Below, in pieces: positions 51,895 to 59,983 of a stretch of 64,000 nucleotides of DNA. Both the position numbers and the translations under genes were made by a program. Source of the DNA: Bacteroidales bacterium. Its GTDB lineage: Bacteria; Bacteroidota; Bacteroidia; Bacteroidales; UBA12077. The stretch lies in contig JANQHE010000037.1 in the NCBI GenBank assembly GCA_028282785.1, positions 303,243 to 367,242 of the forward strand, in the 5' to 3' direction. Each line of letters opens with the position of its first letter. Position 1 is the stretch's first letter. Under the pieces are notes generated by a model that searched no databases, was not told the DNA's origin, and saw only the letters and a list, made by a program, of their open reading frames with translations.

Positions 51895-53022
51895 TTATAG
51901 CGAGTAATAATTGGTATTAACAAGTATTTTAAAGTTATATCGATACTGTTTGGATTGAAGAAATGTTTTCACTTGTTCATCGGTTATTTTTTTAAATTGT
52001 TGTGTTGTATCTACATCGTATCTATGGTCTAAGTATTGGCGATAGTGATATTCTTTAAAATTGTCACGGCGTTTATAATTGATTTTTGCAAAATACCCCT
52101 CCCTAATCATAAATTTATAAATGGCAGCCAGATTGTTTTTATTTCCTTTTATTTTTTGTACAGTATAATCCTTGTTAATAATGTTATCTTCAAATAGCTT
52201 TTCTTCAAGGTATTTGAACTTTTTAACATCTTTAATATCGTCATAAGATAGCTGACCACCATAAACTCCCCTAAAGTCTTTTTCTATTGGCGAGAATTTG
52301 ATGCTACTTGCTGCGTATTTAGATTTTTTCTTTTCAATAAGCTCGTTCAGGTAATCCTTATAATCTTGTAAAGCCAAAAAGAAAGGTTTGTAAAAACAAG
52401 TATAATCCAAATCATCAACGGGGATTGCATCATTAAAATAAAACAAGCCTTGTTTGGCCATTTCTGAACTAAAAGTGCCTTTATAGTAATTTATAAAGCT
52501 AAACATCTCTCTTTTTAACTCAGCAAAACTCATGTTTTGTGCATCATCCTGTGAAACGGAATTATTTATTATTTCTGAAAGTTCATGTTCGTCAAACTCA
52601 CCAAGTTCATTAAAAGCGTGCATAAATCCTCTATACACAAAGCCATCTAAGGCTTTATAAACTTTTTTACTGCCGTTATTGGAGAGATAGGTATCAATAA
52701 TTTCAATTTCTTGTTCCATCGATATGAAGGAAATTATGCCTTCTTGATTTCGAGCAAGTTCTGTCACTTCCATTCCGGTTTTAAGAGAATAAAAGAAAAA
52801 TTGCCTGTTTATTTTAGAACATTGTTCTATAAAAGTGATGCGCTGGTTGGGATGAATTGTATCTAGTAGATTTTCATGACCAACAATGTAATTGTAAACA
52901 AGATAAAGAAGAAAGTGCATTTCTAAGTCAATCTTGCGGCCTGACTCATATTTGTTAATTCGTTGGATAAACGTATTGTATTTTTCAGGATTCTTGTTTA
53001 CAAAATCTTCAATGAACTGCAT
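51895..53022 (-). CDS. Integrase-linked protein of unknown function
   Basis: A 375-residue mixed helical protein without signal peptide, membrane helix or catalytic motif that I recognise. The C-terminal third (YDDIKDVKKFKYLEEKLFEDNIINKDYTVQKIKGNKNNLAAIYKFMIREGYFAK) looks like a helical or winged-helix region often seen in Bacteroidota element proteins. It lies 38 bp after the integrase gene on the same strand. Confidence 0.6.
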   Translation of the reverse strand: MQFIEDFVNKNPEKYNTFIQRINKYESGRKIDLEMHFLLYLVYNYIVGHENLLDTIHPNQRITFIEQCSKINRQFFFYSLKTGMEVTELARNQEGIISFISMEQEIEIIDTYLSNNGSKKVYKALDGFVYRGFMHAFNELGEFDEHELSEIINNSVSQDDAQNMSFAELKREMFSFINYYKGTFSSEMAKQGLFYFNDAIPVDDLDYTCFYKPFFLALQDYKDYLNELIEKKKSKYAASSIKFSPIEKDFRGVYGGQLSYDDIKDVKKFKYLEEKLFEDNIINKDYTVQKIKGNKNNLAAIYKFMIREGYFAKINYKRRDNFKEYHYRQYLDHRYDVDTTQQFKKITDEQVKTFLQSKQYRYNFKILVNTNYYSL

Positions 53023-53060
53023 AACAAATTAATTTAGTTAGACTTTTATCTAAGGCTCTT

Positions 53061-54152
53061 TTACTTGATTTTAATGACATTGGCAGCATCTCTTTTTTTT
53101 TGGTCAATTATTTTAGCATATACCTCAGTTGTACGTAAATTTTTATGGCCTAACAATTTTTTAACAGTATAAATATCCGTGCCTAGAGATAATTGTAATG
53201 TAGCATAAGTATGCCGGGCGCAATGAAAAGTAATATCCTTCTCAATTCCCGAACGTATCATCCATTCACGTAATTTATGGTTGTTGTAGTCACTGTAGGT
53301 TAAATCAATGAAAACTTTTTCGTTACGGGATAATCTATCACCTAGTATATTAACAGCATCTTCCGAAATTGGAAGTGTTTCCTCTCCACTGGTTTTCTTT
53401 TGTTTAAACCTGATGTAATGCCCATTTTCTTTAGAATATTGTATTTCAGACCAGGTAAGCTTTTCAATGTCAGAAAACCGCAGACCGGTTAGGCAGCTAA
53501 AGATAAAAGCTTGCTTTAGCACAGGTATTTCACAGTCAATATTCAACGCTTTTTTAAGTTCTTCGAGCGTGAGAAATTCCCTTTTTATTTCAGCTTCTTT
53601 AATTCCATCGACTTCCCGGGCGGGGTTTTTGGTCATAATGCCATCCTTTACAGCTTGTTTTAATGCAGCGCGTACTTTGTTGAAGTAGGATACGCAAGAA
53701 TTTTTAGCCAGGTTTTTGTCATTCTTGGTTTTAGCATCATGCATTAAATAATCTTTTAAGGCTTCCAACCATTCACGGTCAATCTCCGAAAACTTCACGT
53801 TAGCTTTGCTAAATTTTTTCAGGTGGTTTAGGGCACTCATCCAGTTACTATAATTTCCGTCGCTATCCCTTCTTTTTTCTGCAAGCACTTCAAAATAGGT
53901 GAGGAAGTCGCCGTTCATTCTTTCATTATCAGCAAAACCGTAAATACCGTTCTGTAATTCCAGTTGACGTTTTGCTTTTAAATTTTCAGCAAGTCGAAGA
54001 GTTTTTCTATTAGCATCCCGTTCTTCTTTGGTTCGTGGCTTCGGCTTGAGGTACAAGCGCAAGTATTCGTACTTTCGCTTTCCTTTGTGATAATAGTCTA
54101 GGTAAAGACTTATCTTACCACTTTTTTCTCGTTTTCTGAGTGTCACCTTCAT
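53061..54152 (-). CDS. int: Tyrosine recombinase (integrase) of the island
   Basis: A 363-residue phage-type integrase. An arm-binding N-terminus and a SAM-like core-binding domain (about 80-180) precede the catalytic domain. The catalytic residues are all present: Arg225 (TGLRFSDIEKL), Lys252/253, His310, Arg313 (FHCARHTYAT), His336 (LLGHKNLRTT) and Tyr345 (EVYAKI). Its start overlaps the HTH gene by 4 bp. It lies beside the mnmE 3' end, which should be its attB. It is expected to carry out integration and excision of the island. Confidence 0.95.
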   Translation of the reverse strand: MKVTLRKREKSGKISLYLDYYHKGKRKYEYLRLYLKPKPRTKEERDANRKTLRLAENLKAKRQLELQNGIYGFADNERMNGDFLTYFEVLAEKRRDSDGNYSNWMSALNHLKKFSKANVKFSEIDREWLEALKDYLMHDAKTKNDKNLAKNSCVSYFNKVRAALKQAVKDGIMTKNPAREVDGIKEAEIKREFLTLEELKKALNIDCEIPVLKQAFIFSCLTGLRFSDIEKLTWSEIQYSKENGHYIRFKQKKTSGEETLPISEDAVNILGDRLSRNEKVFIDLTYSDYNNHKLREWMIRSGIEKDITFHCARHTYATLQLSLGTDIYTVKKLLGHKNLRTTEVYAKIIDQKKRDAANVIKIK

Positions 54153-54502
54153 GATGCAAATAGTTTATCTATTTCAGTTCGCTTTATTATTGTACGTCGT
54201 CCAAGTTTGGCAACTTTTAATACTCCATTTTTTATCTGACGATGAATTGTCATTCTGCTCGCTCCAAGAAGTCTGCATGTTTCTTCTATACTGAGAAACT
54301 CTTTTTCTTCTACTGTTGACTTGTTGTAAACTAATTTCTGGTGTTCGAGAGAGTTAACATTTTTAACTTTTTCTTCCCGTTTTCTTTTTTTGTAATTCCT
54401 TTTTGCACAATTGTCACCGCAAAACTTGGTAACTGTAGTCTTTGCGATAAACTCCTTCCCACAATGCTGACATACTTTAGATATACGGATATTACTGCTC
54501 AT
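54149..54502 (-). CDS. Zinc-ribbon plus HTH_17 protein (Xis-like)
   Basis: A 117-residue protein. The N-terminal Cys4 ribbon is CQHCGKEF...KFCGDNCAKRNYKKRK (two CxxC-like pairs). An HTH_17 domain follows: FLSIEETCRLLGASRMTIHRQIKNGVLKVAKLGRRTIIKRTEIDKL. It is coupled to the integrase gene by a 4-bp overlap. Such proteins act as excision or directionality factors in Bacteroidota elements (inference). Five phased ATGTATC repeats lie just upstream of its start and are a likely binding region. Confidence 0.85.
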   Translation of the reverse strand: MSSNIRISKVCQHCGKEFIAKTTVTKFCGDNCAKRNYKKRKREEKVKNVNSLEHQKLVYNKSTVEEKEFLSIEETCRLLGASRMTIHRQIKNGVLKVAKLGRRTIIKRTEIDKLFAS

Positions 54503-54516
54503 CTTTTCGCTATTGT

Positions 54517-54563
54517 ATGTATCTCAATGTATCCTGATGTATCAGTATGTATCTCTATGTAAC
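54517..54563. repeat. Five ATGTATC-type repeats phased exactly at 10 bp
   Basis: ATGTATC begins at 54517, 54527, 54537 and 54547, and a variant ATGTAAC at 54557. Spacing is 10 bp each time, one helical turn, so all copies face the same side. The array lies 14 bp upstream of the Xis-like gene and inside the island's right end. Confidence 0.8.
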
Positions 54564-54596
54564 ATAATCTCCCCTTTTTTCAGGATACTGATGCCC

Positions 54597-54668
54597 GGGC
54601 AACAAAAAGCCCATTTGGGCAACAAATAGGCAACAAAAATACACGAAAAAGTGCAATCGGGCAACAAA
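54597..54668 (+). repeat. Right-end GGGCAACAAA repeats (putative integrase arm sites)
   Basis: Four copies at 54597, 54617, 54629 and 54659. The 54617/54629 pair has the same 11-bp core offset and near-identical sequence as the pair at the left end (5522/5534). Confidence 0.6.
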
Positions 54669-54733
54669 TAAATAGAATTTATTTTATGTAAGTATCAGTA
54701 AATGAAATAAAAATAATGAAAGAGAAGATATCT

Positions 54734-54751
54734 TTACTTTCCGATACAAAA
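54734..54751 (+). other. Putative right attachment site in the mnmE stop region
   Basis: TTACTTTCCGATACAAAA (plus strand) encodes the last residues FCIGK and stop of mnmE on the minus strand. It matches 5467-5484 at 13 of 18 positions in the same orientation. The end of mnmE is the known target of SGI1-type islands (established knowledge). Confidence 0.55.
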
Positions 54752-56125
54752 ATTTTTAAAAATATTTCCCAGTACCTCGTCTGTAGTTATTTCTCCTGTG
54801 ATTTCTCCCAAGTAATGGATGGTTTCGCGAATATCTTGTGCAAGGAAATCTCCTGTAATCCCGGAATTTAAACCATCTATAGCCCTTTGAAGTGATTCGG
54901 ATGCTTTTTCTAATGCTTCGTAATGTCTTGTGTTAGTTACAATAACTTCATTTTGATTTAATGAACTTAAATTTACAACCGATAACAATTCATTGATCAA
55001 TTGATCAATATTTTCCCCGGTTTTAGCAGAGATCTTTAAAATAATATTCCTTTCTCGAATTAATTCTTCCAGGTTCATGTCCACACCATCCTGGTCTATC
55101 TTATTAATTGCAACAATCAGTTTTTTATCTGTACCACCAATCTTTTCTTCAACGGTTTGAATTGCTTTTTTAACATCTTTTATATCATCAGCGGCATCAA
55201 CCAATAATAAAACTATGGAAGCTTTTGAAATTCTATCATAAGTCCTTTCTATTCCGATTGTTTCTATCGTATCTGATGTTTCACGAATGCCTGCTGTATC
55301 AATGAATCGAAAAGATACTCCTTCAATATTTATTACATCTTCAATAACATCACGTGTAGTTCCTGCAATATCTGATACAATTGCCTTTTCTTCATTCAGA
55401 ATCCGATTCAAAAGGGTCGATTTTCCAACATTGGTATGACCAACAATTGCAACCGGAACACCATTTTTTATCGCATTACCTAAATCGAATGATTTAAGCA
55501 GCTTTTGAATCAAGATCTGTATATTAGTTAAAAGATCATTTAACTGGGTTCGATCAGCAAATTCAACATCTTCTTCACTAAAATCAAGTTCAAGCTCAAG
55601 CAACGAAATAAAATGTAACAGCCTATCTCTTAAGCTTATAATTTCACTTGAAAAACCTCCTCTCATCTGTTGCATAGCTACTTTATGCGAAGTTGCGGAT
55701 GAAGAAGCTATTAAATCTGCAACCGCCTCTGCTTGTGATAAATCCATTTTTCCATTCAAAAATGCCCGCATGGTAAACTCACCTGGCTTGGCTAAACGCA
55801 CTCCATTCCTTATTAATAATTGCAACAATTGCTGTTGAATGTACTCTGAACCGTGACAAGATATTTCAACTAAATCCTCTCCGGTATATGAGTTTGGATT
55901 TCTGAATAATGATATTACGACTTCATCAATAATTTTATCACTTTCTTTTAAAACACCAAAATGTATAGTATTAGCTGGTTGATCAATTAGTCGTTTTCCT
56001 TCTTTGGGAGAGTGGTATAATTTATCTAAAAGAGTTATTGATTCGTTACCACTTAACCGAACAACGGCAATTGCACCATTTCCTTGCGGTGTTGAAATGG
56101 CACAAATTATATCACTATTTATCAT
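54734..56125 (-). CDS. mnmE: tRNA modification GTPase MnmE
   Basis: Housekeeping GTPase that, with MnmG, adds the carboxymethylaminomethyl group to U34 of certain tRNAs. The N-terminal folate-binding domain (NSDIICAISTPQGNGAIAVVRLSG) is followed by a helical domain and a G domain with VAIVGHTNVGKST (P-loop), DIAGTTRD (G2), DTAG (G3) and NKID (G4). It ends with the conserved CIGK. The full frame opens at 56167; ATG 56125 (MINSDIICAI) fits homologues, with ATG 56131 as an alternative. The island junction leaves its last codon intact. Confidence 0.96.
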   Translation of the reverse strand: MINSDIICAISTPQGNGAIAVVRLSGNESITLLDKLYHSPKEGKRLIDQPANTIHFGVLKESDKIIDEVVISLFRNPNSYTGEDLVEISCHGSEYIQQQLLQLLIRNGVRLAKPGEFTMRAFLNGKMDLSQAEAVADLIASSSATSHKVAMQQMRGGFSSEIISLRDRLLHFISLLELELDFSEEDVEFADRTQLNDLLTNIQILIQKLLKSFDLGNAIKNGVPVAIVGHTNVGKSTLLNRILNEEKAIVSDIAGTTRDVIEDVINIEGVSFRFIDTAGIRETSDTIETIGIERTYDRISKASIVLLLVDAADDIKDVKKAIQTVEEKIGGTDKKLIVAINKIDQDGVDMNLEELIRERNIILKISAKTGENIDQLINELLSVVNLSSLNQNEVIVTNTRHYEALEKASESLQRAIDGLNSGITGDFLAQDIRETIHYLGEITGEITTDEVLGNIFKNFCIGK

Positions 56126-56233
56126 GTTCATAATTTTATTCAATTTCATTTTCTTTATTTGCCCCATCCCTAAAGGGAGTAAAGAAAATGAATTGAAAAT
56201 TACATAAGTCCCCTTCAGGCGATTTAAGGGCAG

Positions 56234-56578
56234 TTATTCAATTATTAAATATTCTTTTATTTTATTTACTACCTTTTCAAGATAATTTAAAACTTCTTCA
56301 TTTGTAAACCTAATAACAGTGATTCCAAACTCTTCTATCTCAGCAGTTCTTCCATTATCATATTCCATTTGGCACTTATGGCTATCTCCATCTATTTCAA
56401 CAACCAACTTAGCCTTATGATAATAAAAGTCAGCAATAAAATATAACATGGGGTGCTGTGCTTTAAATCTAAATCCCAATTGACTCTTCTTTAACCTTTC
56501 CCATAGAATCTTTTCAGGTAGTGTCGTGTTCTTTCGAAGCAGTTCAGCTTTTCTAAAAATTTCAGGGCTTGCATATAA
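56234..56578 (-). CDS. DUF559 (Vsr-like) endonuclease-domain protein, start unclear
   Basis: The in-frame sequence LYASPEIFRKAELLRKNTTL, then an EKILWERLKKSQLGFRFKAQ stretch, then a VEIDGDSH motif, is a DUF559 domain, a PD-(D/E)XK-like fold related to Vsr. The first ATG in the window's frame falls only at LYFIADF, after the conserved N-terminus, and a TTG lies at 56479. Upstream the frame stays open past 56620 without ATG, GTG or TTG. Either an unusual start is used or the start was lost. It lies between mnmE and tag on the same strand. Confidence 0.65.
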   Translation of the reverse strand, partial: LYASPEIFRKAELLRKNTTLPEKILWERLKKSQLGFRFKAQHPMLYFIADFYYHKAKLVVEIDGDSHKCQMEYDNGRTAEIEEFGITVIRFTNEEVLNYLEKVVNKIKEYLIIE

Positions 56579-56637
56579 AACATTGAACGTTCTATTGTTC
56601 TTTTTTGCATTGCAAATGATTTTAGAGTCTTTGAATA

Positions 56638-57207
56638 TTATATATCTTGAACTTCCTTATACCTAAAACAACTCACAATATGATCATTCACCATTCCTGC
56701 TGCCTGCATAAATGCATAACATATTGTCGATCCTACAAATTTAAAACCACGTTTTTTTAAATCTTTGCTCATTTCATCAGATTCCTTTGATGTTGCCGGA
56801 ATCTCACTCATCTCTTTCCATGTGTTCATTTTTGTTTTACCACCAGTAAATCCCCATATGTATTTATCAAAACTACCAAATTCCTTTTGAACCTCCATAA
56901 AAGCAATTGCATTGGTAATGGTTGCATTGATCTTCAGCTTATTTCTAATTATTCCTTCATTCTGCAATAACTCCTCTATTTTATTCTGTTCGTATTTGGC
57001 AATCTTCTTATAATCAAAGTTATCAAAAGCTCTTCTGAAATTTTCCCGCTTTGCCAAAATAGTCGACCAGCTTAAACCTGCCTGGAATGCATCTAAAACA
57101 AGAAATTCAAATAACTTTTTATCATCATGAACAGGAACTCCCCATTCCGTATCATGATATTTAATATCCAAAGGCTTTTTTGCCCATCCACATGTTTGTT
57201 TTTCCAT
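56638..57207 (-). CDS. tag: DNA-3-methyladenine glycosylase I
   Basis: Base-excision repair enzyme that removes 3-methyladenine, about 189 residues. Signature MEKQTCGWAKKPLDIKYHDTEWGVP, with FQAGLSWSTILAKRENFRRAFDNFD (helix-hairpin-helix region) and C-terminal zinc ligands in AAGMVNDHIVSCFRY. The frame opens at 57219, but ATG 57207 (MEKQTC) matches homologues. It follows the DUF6485 gene by 2 bp and is coupled to it. Confidence 0.95.
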   Translation of the reverse strand: MEKQTCGWAKKPLDIKYHDTEWGVPVHDDKKLFEFLVLDAFQAGLSWSTILAKRENFRRAFDNFDYKKIAKYEQNKIEELLQNEGIIRNKLKINATITNAIAFMEVQKEFGSFDKYIWGFTGGKTKMNTWKEMSEIPATSKESDEMSKDLKKRGFKFVGSTICYAFMQAAGMVNDHIVSCFRYKEVQDI

Positions 57208-57209
57208 AA

Positions 57210-57419
57210 TTAGTTCCAAATTGGCCCTCTTTGCTGAACAGTTTCCAAAAATTTACTTACTGAACGGTCATAAGTTTTTTCCACATCATTTGGAAAATAA
57301 CAAGCTGGCAACTGGTTAATACTTTTATGATATGATATACAATCACAACATACTCCTTTTTTACTACATGAATATGAGCAATTACAATGCTGTTTGTTTT
57401 GATCTTTTTTACATTCCAT
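57210..57419 (-). CDS. DUF6485-like Cys-rich small protein
   Basis: About 69 residues from ATG 57419 ([18 protein letters not shown]). Cys-rich ([16 protein letters not shown]), so it probably binds metal, followed by [16 protein letters not shown] and a conserved DRSVSKFLE. The frame opens earlier at 57473, but homologues start at MECKK. It is probably co-transcribed with tag. Function unknown. Confidence 0.75.
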   Translation of the reverse strand: MECKKDQNKQHCNCSYSCSKKGVCCDCISYHKSINQLPACYFPNDVEKTYDRSVSKFLETVQQRGPIWN

Positions 57420-57498
57420 AACAAAAGATTTATTATTCGTTGCAAAATTAAAGGAAATAAACCTTGTGTACAAAATGTTTTTGAACTGGTAAAATCAA

Positions 57499-58275
57499 CT
57501 ACCCATATACACCAAGAATTGAACCTCCTGAAATAGAAATAGTTTGTCCGGTTACATATTTAGATATTGGTGACAATAACCAAAGAACCATAGAAGCTAA
57601 ATCTTCCGGATTGCCCATAAATCCAACTTTAGTGTTTTTTTCAAAAAGTGATTTGGTTTCATTATATGATATTCCTTCTAACTCACTTTTCTTCTGAATT
57701 AAACGTTCAATTGCCTGAGTATTATGAGATCCTGGAGCTAAAACATTAACAGTTATCCCGTTATCTGCAATCTCCTGAGACAGTGTTTTTGCCATTCCAA
57801 CAACGGACATTCTCAAAGATGTGCTTAAAACCAAATTTTCGATAGGTTGTTTAACCGATGAACTTTCTAAAAAAAGGATTCTGCCATATTTATTATCAAT
57901 AAATTTTGGCAATAACTTTTTAATCAAATCGACTTTCCAGCGTAACAGTTTTTTATAAGTTTCATCCCAATCTTTTATTTCCGTTTCCATAAAAGATTTC
58001 GCCGGTGGTCCTCCTGCATTTACAAATACACCTTGAATATTTGTAACTCCCAGTAAATCTATTAATTTATCAACTGAACCTTCTTCTGTAATGTCTGCTG
58101 TTAAATACTCAAAAAGTGAATCATATTTATATTTCATCTCACTTAATAATTCACCTCTCCTTGCAACACCAATAACTGTTGCTTCATGTTCCATTAGTTG
58201 TTCTGCTACCGAGCGTCCAAATCCACTTGTAACTCCGGTAACAATAAAAGTTTGGCCCTTTATTCCTAATTCCAT
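57499..58275 (-). CDS. SDR-family protein with altered catalytic motif
   Basis: A 258-residue SDR. The cofactor loop is TGVTSGFG at about 13-20 and NAGG is present (FVNAGGPPAKS). The usual Tyr-x-x-x-Lys is replaced: LVLSTSLRMSVVGMAKTLSQE has Leu where Tyr, and Leu/Arg where Lys, are expected. A C-terminal substrate-pocket sequence (TGQTISISGGSILGVYG) is intact. It may bind NAD(P) without normal catalysis, or use a different mechanism. Lone gene; role unknown. Confidence 0.8.
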   Translation of the reverse strand: MELGIKGQTFIVTGVTSGFGRSVAEQLMEHEATVIGVARRGELLSEMKYKYDSLFEYLTADITEEGSVDKLIDLLGVTNIQGVFVNAGGPPAKSFMETEIKDWDETYKKLLRWKVDLIKKLLPKFIDNKYGRILFLESSSVKQPIENLVLSTSLRMSVVGMAKTLSQEIADNGITVNVLAPGSHNTQAIERLIQKKSELEGISYNETKSLFEKNTKVGFMGNPEDLASMVLWLLSPISKYVTGQTISISGGSILGVYG

Positions 58276-58586
58276 AATATTTATTTTTTCAGGTATAACA
58301 AAACTTATTGAAGAAAGTTAAACCCAAATTTGTCTTTTTCAAGATAAATTTGCCCTTTTGGTGACGAAAGATTTGTAAAGCAAAGCTTTGTCAGGCCTGA
58401 TGACTCCTTCAGCCGTATCAGGCTCGTAAGAGTTTAATCCCGACATTGAAAATGCATTTTTACCTTAAATTCTTATAATAAATACTATTATTTTCGATCG
58501 TCAGCACAAAGTGTAAAAATGTCAATTGACATTTTTGGATTAAAAAAACCGCCATCAAAATTGATTGCGGTTCAATCTGTATTCGA
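58276..58586. other. Intergenic region between SDR and aminopeptidase genes
   Basis: No gene seen. It contains the imperfect hairpin GCCTGAT (58395) / ATCAGGC (58417) and the terminator listed at 58541. Confidence 0.5.
58541..58572 (-). terminator. Rho-independent terminator of the aminopeptidase gene
   Basis: AACCGC / GCGGTT with an inner ATCAA/TTGAT extension (one mismatch) and, on the minus strand, a following run of T (TTTTTTTAATCC). It begins 15 bp after the stop codon. Confidence 0.8.
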
Positions 58587-59789
58587 TTACATACCCAATT
58601 TCTTTTTAATATTGGAAGGAATTGCATCTTTATGTACCATTATATTAATCATTTTAAACTTAATAAACGTTTCAGACATATAAATGTAACCATCATAAGG
58701 ATTATCGACATCCCAGCTATTTTTTACTTTATAAAACTTTGTATCATTTTGATCTTTCGCAATACCAACAATATGCATACCGTGATCATCTGTTGTTTTA
58801 TAATTATCAAATTCTTTTTGACGCATTTCCGGGGTAATTTCCAGTTCCTTTAACGGCCTTTCAAAAGAATATAAAATTTTATTTTTTTCCTTAGTGGTTA
58901 AACCGGTTAATCTTTCTTTATCTGTTCCACTCGTTTCTTCAAACTTAATGTCCGGAATTATTGCAACTCCATTTTTCCAGGAAAAACCTTTTTCACTTAC
59001 ATCACCACCCCACGCAACTGAGTATCCTTTTTCAATAGAATTATCAATTATTTCTCCAATTTCATCTAATGTTACATTATAAACTGTTCCTAACATCCAG
59101 TTATCAGGAACTTCAATTATAAATTCTGAATAATAGGGATGATGAGTAAACGAAGAAAATTCAACATAATCGTCCGGATTTATTCCGGTAAATTCAGTAG
59201 CAAAAGTTTGTGGGGTATACACTTTACCGTTATAAGTAAATGTTGTTGGTTTCTCGCCTAAATAAGCATCAATTATACCTTCCAGTCCATTATGCCAGGC
59301 TGTGGTTAACTCCTTATTTTTATTTTTATTTTTAATTACCTGATCAACATAACCTTTTAAGACAGCATCAAATTCTCCATGTACAAATTTCTCCGTACCG
59401 TAGTTTAATCCTTCATACACTTCTTCAGGAACAATTCCATATTTTTTAATCATGCGAGTTACATCATGAAAAGCTCCTCCACCTGCAAAATTTAGGTTCC
59501 CGTGCCAACGCACATAAGCTGTTGCCTTTTCGGAATACGTATGGCGAATTATCCAAGCCTCGGAAAGATTTACTTCAGGTTTTCCCAATCTTAACATTTC
59601 CGATTCAATAAATGATAATGCCGAAAAGCTCCAGCACGTTCCGGACCTGAACTGGTTTTTTACAGGAGTTGTTTTAACCTCTTTTTCTGTTTTAAATTCG
59701 TAAGCAGATTTTTTTTCTTCATTTTTATCTTGTGCATATAGCTTTATTATAGCTATTATCAATACAAAGACAATTAATAGTTTTTTCAT
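58587..59789 (-). CDS. C1-family aminopeptidase (bleomycin hydrolase-like), exported
   Basis: A 400-residue papain-superfamily aminopeptidase of family C1B. A signal peptide (MKKLLIVFVLIIAIIKLYAQ) is followed by the catalytic Cys52 in FRSGTCWSFSALSF, the catalytic His339 in DDHGMHIVGIAKD, and Asn357 in KVKNSWD. The C-terminus matters for aminopeptidase activity in family members; here it ends VHKDAIPSNIKKKLGM. The leader suggests periplasmic or outer location, while classical bleomycin hydrolase is cytoplasmic. Confidence 0.93.
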   Translation of the reverse strand: MKKLLIVFVLIIAIIKLYAQDKNEEKKSAYEFKTEKEVKTTPVKNQFRSGTCWSFSALSFIESEMLRLGKPEVNLSEAWIIRHTYSEKATAYVRWHGNLNFAGGGAFHDVTRMIKKYGIVPEEVYEGLNYGTEKFVHGEFDAVLKGYVDQVIKNKNKNKELTTAWHNGLEGIIDAYLGEKPTTFTYNGKVYTPQTFATEFTGINPDDYVEFSSFTHHPYYSEFIIEVPDNWMLGTVYNVTLDEIGEIIDNSIEKGYSVAWGGDVSEKGFSWKNGVAIIPDIKFEETSGTDKERLTGLTTKEKNKILYSFERPLKELEITPEMRQKEFDNYKTTDDHGMHIVGIAKDQNDTKFYKVKNSWDVDNPYDGYIYMSETFIKFKMINIMVHKDAIPSNIKKKLGM

Positions 59790-59983
59790 AATATTGTTTT
59801 TGAAATTTAGACCTTTTGATCTCCAAAAATAACAATCGTTTAAAATAAAACTAAAAAATAGTTAATATTTACTTTTTGTCCTTTGCTAATGGTCGTTTGT
59901 CGACATTCGGATTTTTTTATCTTTTTTTATTATACATTACGCAATCAATTATTAAACTCATTTATTAACCTAATCTTAAACAA

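Larger units (their letters stand above)
5467..54751. mobile_element. Integrated genomic island at the mnmE 3' end (about 49 kb)
   Basis: Boundaries rest on three things seen in the sequence. A tyrosine recombinase and Xis-like gene lie directly beside the 3' end of mnmE. Both ends carry GGGCAACAAA-type repeats (5522-5545; 54597-54668) with the same 11-bp offset between the paired copies. A degenerate direct copy of the last 18 bp of mnmE lies at the left end. The contents are accessory: defence systems, repressors, a primase-helicase, a group II intron and pseudogenes. No relaxase, coupling protein or tra genes were found, so it is more likely a mobilised or satellite-type integrative island than a self-transmissible ICE. 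Parts of the middle could be older, separate insertions. Confidence 0.65.
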
